NCBI GenBank assembly: GCA_005223375.1
Contig: RXOD01005843.1
Span: 1 to 12,301 of the forward strand
Length of the DNA: 12,301 bases
Origin: Amoebophrya sp. AT5.2
Taxonomy: Eukaryota > Sar > Dinophyceae > Syndiniales > Amoebophryaceae
Reading direction: 5' to 3'
Positions 1 to 8,286 of the stretch are shown here, piece by piece. The position numbers were made by a program, and so were the translations under genes. The stretch's first letter is position 1; each line of letters starts with the position of its first letter. The notes under the pieces were generated by a model. The model made no database searches, was not told the DNA's origin, and was given only the letters and a program-made list of their open reading frames with translations.

Positions 1-166
1 CACCATCTGACCGAATACGACACAAATTAACAGGACAAAATATGAGACCAAATACAAGACAACGCAGGCAACCCCATGGGCACACCATACGAAACCATAG
101 CTACCCAACTCCCTACAAGACGCCCACTACCCCAGGCATGTCCAGGAAAATAGGTTGATCCCCTCC
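1..166. other. 3' flank of the first gene, no gene seen
   Basis: No convincing open frame or RNA gene is visible. On the minus strand this is the sequence downstream of the stop codon at 167-169 and should hold the 3' UTR and poly(A) site of that gene, but no AATAAA is present on that strand. The sequence is poor in G on the plus strand and not tandemly repeated. Confidence 0.4.
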
Positions 167-2364
167 TTAAATATCACGCCGGAAGTAGCAGCCGTCGTTG
201 ATCTCTTTGCCCTCCTCGCACGGAACCCAGACGTAGCGCTTCTGCTCCTCTCGCATTTCTGACTTTTGCACCGGTTTCACGTCCCTGTCTATGACTTTCT
301 GTTTGACGGGCCAATAGTCCAAAGCGCTCGCCTCTTTATACTTACCCAAGCCTTGCTTCACCTCCTCATTAGTCATTGTATCGGCTCCGGCTGAAGCTCC
401 TGGTCCTGTTGCTGATGCCTGTTGCAGGGCGGATGCGTCTGACGATGGTGCAGGATCAGCACCACCAAAATCCGACTTTGCAGCAGTCTGCAACGAGCTG
501 CTACCGCCAGCACGATTGCTTGCAGCCGGAGACGGTGCGCCGCCTTCCCACAGCACCTGCAACGAGGAACTGGCAGCACCCTTCTTGTTTGTGCCCGCTT
601 TTGCTGTCGTGGGGGCGACCCCGTTGGCCGCCTGCTTCTTCTGCGTCGAACGCGGATCCAGTATGCGCCGCACGAACTGCTCGCCCTCCAGCGGACCACG
701 GGCCGACATGGACTGCCACACCGCCTGCGTCTTCTGCCAAATATTGATTTCCTCGCCCCATTTGTCCCACCACAGATTTGTAAACTGCTGGAAATCCGGC
801 GTCCGCATCGATAGCGACCGAGCGATGAGGTCGTGGCGCGGCATGATGCTGGTCTCGAGGACTTCGCGGTTCATCTGCCGTGGTGGTTTTTGAGACGTCG
901 ATCTGGTCGCTTTGGATATGGATTGAAATTTTCTAATATGAATTCCCCGATGTCGATCCTTTCCCGCAGTAAGCCCAGGAAACAGTTCCCATCCACCTAT
1001 AGAAGATCCATCTAGTGGCAGGCACTTTCCCAGTATACAAAAATTGCCACTTCTGTGTCAATCGGAGCAGGAGCAGGACATAGCTTAAGGACATGGCTCC
1101 AATTAGTATAAAAAATAAATACGTCGTAGAGCTGGTTCATGTCCAGTCTTTTTTTGAGGATTTCGCGGACTGCGTGCAGCCCTCTTTTGATGGAGTACTC
1201 CGCCCGCTTCTGCGCGTTGATGTCGTTCAGGGCCGCGTTTTCGCCCTTCTGCACCGCAGCCAGGCTGTCCCGGAAGATGGAGCCGTACCCCCGCTGCTCC
1301 TCCACGAACGCCCGCCGCTTGGCGTCCAGGGCGGCGATCTCAGGAAAGGCCTTGCGCCGCGAGTCGTCGTTGAACAGCTTCCGCTGCATCTCCGTGAAGT
1401 CCTTTTCCACCGGGTCCACCGGTTGCTTCGGGTGCAGCGCCTTGTACATAGTCTCCGCCTTCTCCCGCAGCCGCCGCATCCGCTGGCGCCGCTTCTCCGC
1501 GCGCCCCTCCAAGTGCCTGTCGGCCGCCTTCACTCTCCCCGCGGCCCCGGTTTCGGCAACGACCTCTGATTCTTGCCGGCCCCTTTGCGCAGCGGCCTCC
1601 CTCCCCATGCTGTTTGCAAAGTCCAGCAGCACCTCGTCCGGATCGTCATTCGGCGTCCGCGGCGTCGGCCCCTGGTCGCCTACAATGTCCTTGAGCATCT
1701 CCGCCAGCCTGATCGCGCCCTTACTCCCGTTAGTCTCCTTGAACAGAGCGTCCATGCCCCCGCCCGACAGTTCCGTCTCCGTCTTGATCTTTCCTATCGC
1801 GGCCGCAATTTTCGCGACCACTTCGGAGTCGAAGTTCCCCGTGCCTTCCTCCGCCTCCGCATCAGATTCTGCTTCCGCTGGGGACCGGTCCACCGGCTCG
1901 CTCGTCGTCTTGTATGCGTAGGCGGTGAGGATGTTCAACAGCAGCTTCTGGCTCTTGGCCTTCCCCTCCGCGTCGTCGCCTTGTAGTGTCGGCATGTCCT
2001 GTAGCACCTGCTCGGTATGCTCCTGTAGCTGCTTCTTCCCCAACCGCCGCAGCTCCTTCACCGACATCTTTCTCCAGTCCATCTTTCTTTTTCTCTCCTC
2101 TTTTGGTGGTGGTTCATCTCCTGTTGGTGGTCCTTCTCCTGTTGCTGCTCGGGTGGGCAGTTCGACGAACGATGAATCCGAAGGTGAGCGCGCAAGTCCT
2201 CCAACATTCCCTGACGTCGTCGCGCGGTCGGCTCCACCGGTGGATTGCGGCTCCACGCCCGCTGCCGTAGAGGGCGTCCCCATCGCAGGGTGCAGGCTTG
2301 GCAGCACAACAAGTGCACACCGGACGAGGTGATAGCGGAAGAGGTGATCATAGCGAAACGCCAT
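167..2364 (-). CDS. Two-exon gene, 649-residue charged protein of unknown function
   Basis: Exon 1 is 2364-1123 and exon 2 is 874-167. The GT-AG intron between them is in phase 0 at both ends and gives one 649-residue frame. I chose the ATG at 2364 because it lies in a strong context (AAAATGGCG). A second Met 27 residues on is possible, and a short hydrophobic run (LVRCALVVLPSL) precedes it, so a cleaved or anchored N-terminus cannot be excluded. Residues about 30-90 are Ser/Thr/Pro/Gly-rich. Residues about 90-120 are basic and helical (DWRKMSVKELRRLGKKQL). Residues about 270-410 are Arg/Lys/Glu-rich and probably helical or coiled coil. Exon 2 opens with a Trp-containing segment (NLWWDKWGEEINIW), then a Gly/Ala/Ser-rich linker, then a conserved-looking C-terminus (YVWVPCEEGKEINDGCYF). 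I recognise no family and assign no function. Confidence 0.75.
875..1122 (-). other. Spliceosomal intron, 248 nt
   Basis: In transcript orientation the donor is GAC|GTATTT and the acceptor is CGGCAG|ATG, both phase 0. The exon-1 frame would run on into an implausible tail (FIFYTNWSHVLKL) ending at 1012. The exon-2 frame is open upstream of 874 as far as a TGA near 1058, so a slightly different acceptor is possible. Confidence 0.65.
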
Positions 2365-2825
2365 TTTTCAAAACATGAGGGCGTCTGCCACGAGAGGCTA
2401 GTGGGGCGCCGCGCAGGAGCGTATCGTCAGATGTTGTGGGCAGAAAAATTCAGCGCGACGCCCCGTTATCCTGCGGAACCGAAATGCGTTCCCTATCTGT
2501 TTCGGGCACTGATATCTTGCACAATTTCAATTGATTGCACAGCCGATTTTCGCCTCTATTCAGTATACAAAATCTTCGCGATCTATATCCCTCGTCGATG
2601 CGGCGTTTCTACCAGCTAACAATTTGCGCTCGGTCGAATGTTTCTCACCGTGAAACAAGACACCGTGCGTCCTCGATTTTTATTGCAAAAAGCTCCTGTT
2701 CCGGGTTGCAGAGAGTTCTTGAGACGTCTGCGAGGACAACTCGATTTTTCGAACCACGATTAATGACAAATCGACCTTTTTTTCGCACATTCGAACGAAA
2801 ACTTTACCACTCGGGACTCATTCAT
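2365..2825 (-). other. Intergenic region: promoter side of the first gene and 3' end of the RING gene
   Basis: No gene is seen in these 461 bases. It holds the upstream region of the gene starting at 2364, with no clear TATA box, and the 3' flank of the gene ending at 2826. It is more AT-rich than the flanking coding blocks and contains the AATAAA listed separately. Confidence 0.5.
2679..2684 (-). terminator. Possible poly(A) signal (AATAAA)
   Basis: AATAAA reads on the minus strand about 140 nt beyond the stop codon of the RING gene. Its position suits a poly(A) signal, but whether this organism uses AATAAA is unknown and the hexamer can occur by chance. Confidence 0.3.
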
Positions 2826-4339
2826 TTACCCTGGTTCTTTCAGTGCTTGTAGCTTGTCCCCATGCATCTCGTCAACTACATCCTCCATTGAAAATAAAGA
2901 TGTCCGCGGCAGCGATTTCAAGCTGTCCTTCTCCGCCTCGTCGCCCGCTCCGCCCGAGTTTTCCGTCCTCCCCGGAGCAGCGCGCTCATCTTTCCGACTG
3001 CTTCCAACGCTCGGTCCCCCCAATTCCTCCCCAACCTGTGATCTGCTAGATTTGGCGCTGCCAAACCGGATCCCACTGCGGTGGATTGGTCGTTTCGGCG
3101 TGAGCTTAGTGCGGCTCCCCGACCGGTTTCGGTTCAGTGCACTCGGCCCCCCCGGCGTGCTCGACATCGGGTTCTTGGCGTTGGCGCTCCCCCCACCGGA
3201 CTTCTTCGGCCGCTTCGCCAGAGGAGACCCGGATGCGTTGGTGAAGCCGTTCTCCTTCTCCCGCGCCAGTTCCGCGCGCCGCTTATCCGCGAGCACCACC
3301 ACCTCCGCTCGGGTGCGCGCGAGGGTCTCTGTTTTCTCCTTCACCTTTTCCTTCGCGAGCCGCAGCTCCTTCATTTTCTGTGCGAGGCGGTCGGAAACGT
3401 CCTCCTTCTCGCGGTTGGCGCCTGCGACCCGCTTGTTGAGGTCGGCCAGCTCTTTTTCCTGGTACTCTGCGAACACGCGCATGTCGCCCTCGCCCTGCGC
3501 CACGCAGTCGTTGAACAAGTTCCAATTGAAAAACCTGTTTTTACGTTCAACGCACATTCATTGCTGTATTTCAGCGCGGGGGGTAGCTACTTCGGCTCAT
3601 ACTGGTGACAAGGTGGAATGCGCGATGGAAATGGAACCTTCAGTATAGTGATCATAGAACATTACTTTCTCAGCGCGCTTTCCGCGTCTCCCTTCCCGCT
3701 GCCGTCTCCATTTCCGTCGACTTTCAACTTCATTCGTGCAGCGCTGTTGTTGCCCACCGCTCTCTCTTCTTCCAGCGCTTTGTTCCAGTATTCCAACACA
3801 GGAATCAGGGCTTGCGTTTCCATTGCCTGTTTCTTTGCGGTGGCCACTCGCTCTTCCATTTTTTTCACCTGCCCCTCCTTCATTTGCTGCTGCTGCCTTG
3901 CATGCTTCAGCTTGGCCTCCTTGGCCTTGTACTGCTCGTCGAGTTGCACGCACTCGCTTTGCATCTGTTTCGATTGCTCCTCCAGCTGGGCGCACTGGCA
4001 GTGCACGTGCCGGATGCGCTCCCGCCTCCTCTCGCGGGCCTCCATCTCCGTGGTGCGCGGCTTTTTGAAACAGTCCCGGATGTTGATGATGTCGCCAAGT
4101 TCCGCGAGCGGGCGGTCGCACTCGCAACATCTGGGGTTCGCCTCATCGCCCTCGAGCAGCTCGCGCATGCAGTGCACGTGATACAAATGGCCACAGCCCT
4201 CGAGCAGCCTGCAGGTCTTATTCTCGTTGTGCCAATGCAAGCCCTTCTTGCACTTGGCACAGGCAGCGCCATATCCCCAGAAAACGGCTGTAGAGCCGGG
4301 GTCGCGAGAAGCAGCGGGCCGCTTGCCGTGCTTCGACAT
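2826..4339 (-). CDS. RING-H2 / coiled-coil protein, TRAIP-like E3 ubiquitin ligase (tentative)
   Basis: Exon 1 is 4339-3666 and exon 2 is 3534-2826, joined in phase 2, giving 460 residues. The N-terminus has a complete RING-H2 pattern: C27-x2-C30, C49-x-H51-x2-H54-x2-C57, C71-x2-C74. RING-H2 domains bind two zinc ions and usually recruit a ubiquitin-charged E2. A hydrophobic segment (ELGDIINIRDCF) follows directly, then Lys/Glu/Gln-rich coiled coil to about residue 205, more coiled coil in exon 2 to about residue 310, and a basic, Ser/Gly/Pro-rich tail (LAKRPKKSGGG, SRTKLTPKRP). RING then coiled coil then disordered tail, at this length, resembles TRAIP, the E3 ligase of replication-fork repair (about 470 residues in human). 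The match is by layout only. I start at the ATG at 4339, just before the RING, rather than GTG or ATG codons upstream, because the 21 upstream codons look non-coding. Confidence 0.75.
3535..3665 (-). other. Spliceosomal intron, 131 nt
   Basis: The donor AA|GTAATG lies inside a Lys codon, one base before an in-frame TAA. The acceptor is AAACAG|G. Phase 2 on both sides restores the Lys codon and joins the two coiled-coil halves. Without the intron the protein would stop at 3662. Confidence 0.75.
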
Positions 4340-4566
4340 GGATTTTTTTGTCTGATCGTAATCGAGCCTCCCCCTATAAGCTGGATCGATAGTGTTACCC
4401 ACGGCGCAAGCCTCAAACAGCCACCGGCTGAATGGTGGCCGAAAGAAAGAGACTCCACTGTATTCACATAGGAAATGGGTCTACGTTGATACGTCGACTA
4501 AATGCTTCCTGTCAAGCAGTAGGCGTGTGTCCTCTCTAGTGGTATCGATTTCTTTTTTACTTGATC

Positions 4567-4711
4567 ATGGACGCCTTGTCCGAGGATCTCGCCCTCGTGG
4601 CTGCTTCATTCCTTGTACTACGAAAGTCTGACCAAAGTCAACTGGAACTGGTCGACTGCGGCAGCGGCGGATGCGGAACGAAATTACATAGATGCTGCGC
4701 ACAAGAAGTAA
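4567..4711 (+). pseudogene. Short plus-strand ORF with a broken frame
   Basis: An ATG in good context (ATCATGGAC) opens a coding-like frame (MDALSEDLALVAASF). Around 4609-4612 the coding signal appears to move to the +1 frame, which reads LYYESLTKVNWNW and then ADAERNYIDAAHKK to a TAA at 4709. The same +1 frame stays coding-like after that TAA (KALLSDIITNDERRRIVE, to about 4780). I found no phase-compatible intron bridging the break. It could be a decayed gene, a gene with an assembly indel, or a fragment of a multi-exon gene whose splice sites I misread. It is the only plausible plus-strand gene in the window. I recognise no family. Confidence 0.3.
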
Positions 4712-5194
4712 AAAGCTCTGCTGTCCGACATAATCACGAACGACGAAAGGCGGCGAATCGTCGAGCGTGGTCGGCATTGCTTCAATATGGCTACTGGGCT
4801 TGCTTGGCAGTCACGACCCTCACGGCAATTCCTTCGAAGAAACCCCGGAAACAAACCAACACAAAGAGGGGCAGAGAGTCTGAAACTGCTCGGCTTGATA
4901 TTGGTCATCATTGCCCTTCGTCTTAGCTGTCACCGACCCAGCGGAAATGAGAGGAGCTTCCTCCACCTCCTTCTTAGCCGTCGGCCGTATGCGTCCAAAT
5001 TATCGCGCGGAGCCTTTAGATGTCACAAGCAGCAAATGGCCCGCCTCGGCTTCGTTCAAATTCATAGCTTAACCCGAGAGAGGCAGCAGCAACTCGAAGT
5101 CGAATCCTGCCACGGCGAGGGGCGAAGCGCTTGCCTACGCTTCTACTTTTTGCGCGGAGTTTTCCCATCGCTCTGCAGCCGGCTGCTTCTAGCT
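4712..5194. other. Region without a supported gene
   Basis: A long plus-strand frame stays open from 4712 to 5638, but past about 5195 it runs antisense to a minus-strand frame with much higher third-position GC, so that part looks like a shadow. The first 70 bases may continue the broken plus-strand ORF. The rest shows no motif I recognise. The 3' end and poly(A) site of the minus-strand gene ending near 5195 should lie here. Confidence 0.4.
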
Positions 5195-6216
5195 TCATCG
5201 CGGTCGAACTTTCTGCGCGAGATAATCATGGATAAACAATGTAGCGAGATAACACAGAGCAGCCGGCGACCGCTTCGGCAATTTATTGACGACCGCGGAC
5301 ATGTGGAAAGAGCTCGCGGCGACGTAGTGAGGAGCGCAAAAGCCGCCCGAAGGATGCCGGCTCGAATGCGTGCCATCCATATCACTGCAAACGTAAAAGC
5401 GCGACCCGAGAAAAAAAGACGCAGCCGCGTGCCGCGCGCCAGGCCAGCAATGAATGCCCACGGCGCGGCGCAGCAGCGTCAAGACCAGGCTGGCGAGCTC
5501 GGCGTCTCCTACCTGCTCCTCCTCGTGCAGGTTCCCGGCCTCGTCCTGGACCGGGATGGTGTCGGCCGTCGCCTTGCGCACCGCTCGCAGCTGCATGCTG
5601 CGAGTTTGGTAGTGGGCATGACGGTATCGCCTCCGTAGCTGCGGCGTTATAAACAACGACAGCGGCGCCACATACGGAAGCAGCACAGTAATCCTTACCA
5701 CAGTGCGACACCTTCACGCTGCACAGCTCGGGGCCCGGGTTGAACTCATCCTCCGCCTTGAAATAGTGCGCCTCGTGGACCGTGGTCGCGTCTAGTGCCT
5801 TGGTCGCGTTCGCATGCTCAAGGTGCGCATTCTTGTAGTACCGGCACCGCGCATGTAGTTCATCCGATTCGCCTCGGCCCTGCGCGTTGAAAGTAGCTAG
5901 GCAGATCGCATACACGGTTTTTCTGTTTCTTTTCGCCCTGCGCCTGCGGCCGGCCTCCTGCGGCGGCTCCCAGTCGAGGTCGTTGAGATCAGCGTCGAAA
6001 AGGTCCGCCCCGCTGCTCACCCCCGCAGCAGCACCACCGCCTTCCGCACCCCATCTCCGATCGCCGGTTTTCCGATAGAGCCACTAACCTATAGTAGCAA
6101 CCACAATGCAGATAGAGCAAGGAGGCACAGACATCGATCCCAAATCTGAGCATCCTGTGTGAAGGCGAAATGCAGCGCGGGTTAAGCTCACTGCTGATGG
6201 AGAACAAAAAAATCAT
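5195..6216 (-). CDS. Multi-exon gene of unknown function, ends uncertain
   Basis: Coding signal is clear in two blocks. The upstream block (about 6083-5712) reads LFDADLNDLDWEPPQEAG, a basic run (RRRRAKRNRK) and HEAHYFKAEDEFNPGPELC. The downstream block, in another frame (from 5638), reads IPVQDEAGNLHEEEQVGDAEL with strongly GC-rich third positions. A phase-0 intron 5711-5639 (AAG|GTGTCG to GCCGCAG) joins them; AGC|GTGAAG is an alternative donor. The upstream block has no ATG, so I propose a short first exon 6216-6133 (starts MIFLFSISSELN, weakly hydrophobic) and a 49-nt intron 6132-6084 with acceptor GGTTAG. The 3' end is doubtful: a pyrimidine-rich acceptor-like site (TTTGCAG) near 5383 suggests another intron, and the unspliced frame stops at 5195. 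If the 5711-5639 stretch is coding instead, it would add a hydrophobic segment (ITVLLPYVAPLSLFI). No family recognised. Confidence 0.4.
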
Positions 6217-6519
6217 GAGGCCCGCAATCACTTCGTGCGCGATAACAGAGATAGTAGTATCCAGAGCCAGTGCGGTGCGGAAACCATGCGAAACTGTGGA
6301 GGCGCTCCAACATTTTACAGTCGCATATCTGACGCCGCGCTGTTCAGCCTTAATAAACGCGCAGCGGTACTATTTTTCCGCGCGTGTGTTGCTGATTGCG
6401 TACGCGCTCCGTTTGATTGCAGCAAACTCACGCCCGCAGGGCTAGGCTCGCGCTTTCAGGAACGGACACTCAACGACCCCACACAGCGCACAGCATCTTC
6501 TGCACAGCGACTTCAATAT
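6217..6519. other. Intergenic region, no gene seen
   Basis: This lies between the proposed start of the gene at 6216 and the stop of the hydrolase gene at 6520. Short open frames occur on both strands, but none has coding character. It should contain the promoter of the gene to its left and the 3' UTR of the gene to its right. I see no TATA box. Confidence 0.4.
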
Positions 6520-7598
6520 TCAGAACTCGTCCGGCAGCACTAGTCGCGAGCTTCCGAACTCCGCCGCAGCGACTTCCCCGTTCGTGGTCCCACTCTGTGG
6601 TTTTCCTCCACTCGATCCATTCGCTTTCAGCTCAAGTTTCTGCTCCACCCCACCAGCGTCTCCATTTTCGCCGAGCCTTGCCTTGTTTCCGCCTGCTCCG
6701 CCCCGACCCCCGGGCGAGAACCTTGCTTTCGTCGCTGCGTTCTGTTGCGCCACCAGTTCGCTCACTTTTTTCGCGTGCGCGACGACCAGGGGCTGGATCG
6801 CCTTGAAGTGCTCGTGCTCCTTCGACCGCATCAGCTCAAACAAGATGCTCTCGCACGTCGACACCACCGCGCCCGCCTGCTGCATCGTACCCAGCGCCAC
6901 GCGCCGGTCGCGCGCGCGCTGCGACGAAACGCCGTCCTCGCACACGAAGACGTTCAGCCCCAGCTCCAGGAGGTCGAGGCAAGTCTGCTGCACGCACACG
7001 TGGGCCTCCCAACCCACAAGCACAACACCAGTCACGCCGCGGTTGTGCTTCAACCTAAGAGCCGATCATGAAAGTGCCATTCGGGGTTTTAATTTTATGA
7101 TGTGCTTAAAGCTTTATTATCAATGCGCTTGGGCCGTCGTGGCCATGAGTTTGATTGCAGCTAGGTCTTAGTGGCCGTGGGAAAGAAGCTTCACCCACCA
7201 ACAGACGCCTGCAGAACAAGTACTCACATCATATACCGTGCATAAGGAAGTATTCTAGTCGAGAGGACGAGGACACAAACAATGCAATACTCCGCGAGCA
7301 CCAGATTTCTCGTCCTGTCCGTCACCATCGAAAAGTCCGTCTTTTCGCATAGGACAACCGCCTTTTCGTCGTTGTATTCGACCTCTAACCCTTTGCACGT
7401 GTGCTGAAACGCCTTAGGGTACTGTTCTGTCACCAGGATCGGTCGCCCCCAGATTTTCGCTGCATCCACGAGAGCTTTTGCCGAAGATAAAGTCTGCTGC
7501 GCACCCAGAATCAAGCCTTCCAGCCTCGTCTGCATGTCGCAAACAAAAAACGCTGTCTCGTTCAGAACGAGGCGACGCGGTGCGGGAAGCGACGCCAT
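6520..7598 (-). CDS. Isochorismatase-like cysteine hydrolase (ISOC1/ISOC2 type)
   Basis: Exon 1 is 7598-7291 and exon 2 is 7054-6520, joined in phase 2, giving 280 residues. The fold family's catalytic triad is visible: Asp21 in FFVCDMQ, Lys86 in EKTDFSM, Cys123 in GWEAHVCVQQT. The TEQYP motif at 57-61 is typical of the ISOC1/ISOC2 branch rather than bacterial isochorismatases or nicotinamidases. The core ends near residue 195; animal ISOC2 proteins are about 205 residues. Here an extra tail of about 80 residues follows, Gly/Ala/Ser-rich and probably disordered, ending LVLPDEF. The start ATG has context AAAACATGGCG, with an in-frame TAA 39 nt upstream, so it is well supported. No targeting signal is obvious, which suggests a cytosolic enzyme. 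The substrate of this branch is not established, so isochorismate should not be assumed. Confidence 0.93.
7055..7290 (-). other. Spliceosomal intron, 236 nt
   Basis: The donor GA|GTATTG and acceptor CTCTTAG|G are both phase 2 and rebuild a Glu codon. The join falls between LVLAE and LKHNRGVTGVVLVG, where the ISOC family alignment runs straight from the Lys motif to the Cys motif. This is the best-supported intron here. Confidence 0.88.
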
Positions 7599-7810
7599 GT
7601 TTTCCGCGTCGGCGTCAAGTCGCCGCGATTATCTTTTTGGTTTCTGAAACTGAAATCAGTTGTGTGAAATCTACAGTTGTAGTTCAGGCTTGCTTTCGAC
7701 ACGACGTTCTGAGACTGAGATTGGAGGTACGCGAACTCCTCATTGCATTTTTCTGCCAGTGAAGCGAATTCTACGTACCCTCTCTGTTTTCCTACACGAA
7801 AAAAAAACAT
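7562..7810 (-). CDS. Short ORF overlapping the hydrolase start (upstream ORF or small gene)
   Basis: An ATG followed by nine T residues opens an 82-residue frame (starts MFFFRVGKQRGYVEF, then EKCNEEFAYLQSQSQ) that ends at 7562, 37 bases past the hydrolase start codon in a different frame. The first 45 residues have coding-like composition; the end looks random. A TATA-like box lies 264 bp upstream of its ATG. If the hydrolase mRNA starts near that box, this would be an overlapping upstream ORF able to reduce hydrolase translation. Alternatively the T-run plus GTGTAG is an intron acceptor and the block after it is an exon of an unresolved gene. Confidence 0.3.
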   Translation of the reverse strand: MFFFRVGKQRGYVEFASLAEKCNEEFAYLQSQSQNVVSKASLNYNCRFHTTDFSFRNQKDNRGDLTPTRKTWRRFPHRVASF

Positions 7811-7930
7811 TGCGTGACGACTACACGATTTCCTTTCTGGCGTTTTTCGGGCACGCCACCGCAGGCGCGCACAATTGCCGCCTCCCAAAGCCGTCGGGCT
7901 CGGACGTGTTTGCGTCTTTGGTTTGCATTT

Positions 7931-7980
7931 CGCAGACAGCAGACTCTGGCAAAATAAATTTCGTTTCCGCAGACAGCAGA
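7931..7980. repeat. Pair of 13-bp direct repeats
   Basis: CGCAGACAGCAGA occurs at 7931-7943 and again at 7968-7980, 37 bp apart, both preceded by a T-rich TTTC/TTCC context. It lies in the region upstream of the hydrolase gene. Two copies could be a small local duplication or paired binding sites. Confidence 0.5.
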
Positions 7981-8073
7981 TTGAAGAGATTTCGTTTCGC
8001 TAGCTTCCGTAAGGCTTCAGACACCAACAGCTCTTCTTCATTCTCTCGCTCCGCGACCGCGGAAAAGCGAATG

Positions 8074-8081
8074 TATTTATA
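8074..8081 (-). promoter_or_regulatory. TATA-like box (TATAAATA)
   Basis: TATAAATA reads on the minus strand 476 bp upstream of the hydrolase ATG and 264 bp upstream of the ATG at 7810. GC-rich sequence follows about 25 bp downstream, where transcription would start. A minus-strand frame open across the box (7821-8162) has no early ATG, which suits untranslated leader better than protein. Confidence 0.4.
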
Positions 8082-8286
8082 GGATAAACGCTGTCGGTTA
8101 CACGTGGTCTCAGCCCTAAAATCAAGTACACGGCTTTGGAGATTGGATTTTATTTCTGCCAACGAGGAACAAAATTTCTAACGGGTGTGGCACTGATTTA
8201 GATCTTAAGGCCCTACCTCGCCCCAACGCGAGAGCGGCACGAGCACTCGACCGGACAGTAAAAAGACCAACTTCACATCAAAGCCC
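8082..8286 (-). other. Intergenic region with a possible poly(A) signal
   Basis: No gene is seen. AATAAA reads on the minus strand at 8149-8154, about 135 nt past the stop codon of the gene ending at 8287, a suitable place for its poly(A) signal. Confidence 0.35.

Noticed and set aside
1093..1986. Overlapping plus-strand frames opposite the first gene
   Set aside because: Composition is Arg/Pro/Leu/Ser-rich and typical of antisense shadows of a GC-rich, Glu/Lys/Ala-rich gene.
4709..4711. TAA read as a sense codon (stop reassignment, known in some alveolates)
   Set aside because: The neighbouring genes end cleanly at TAA, TAG and TGA, so one in-frame TAA in a doubtful ORF is not enough.
5098..5120. 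tRNA-like T-loop (GTCGAATCCTGCC)
   Set aside because: No matching acceptor, D or anticodon stems could be drawn around it.
4787..5638. Long plus-strand open frame of 283 codons
   Set aside because: Its second half is antisense to a minus-strand frame with far higher third-position GC and acidic, protein-like composition (HEEEQVGDAEL). The start is an internal Met with no supporting context.
7821..8162. Minus-strand frame of 113 codons with a coding-like middle (ERENEEELLVSEALRKLAKR)
   Set aside because: It has no ATG before its last third, spans the TATA-like box, and no phase-compatible donor links it to the next block. It is kept only as possible leader or an unresolved exon.
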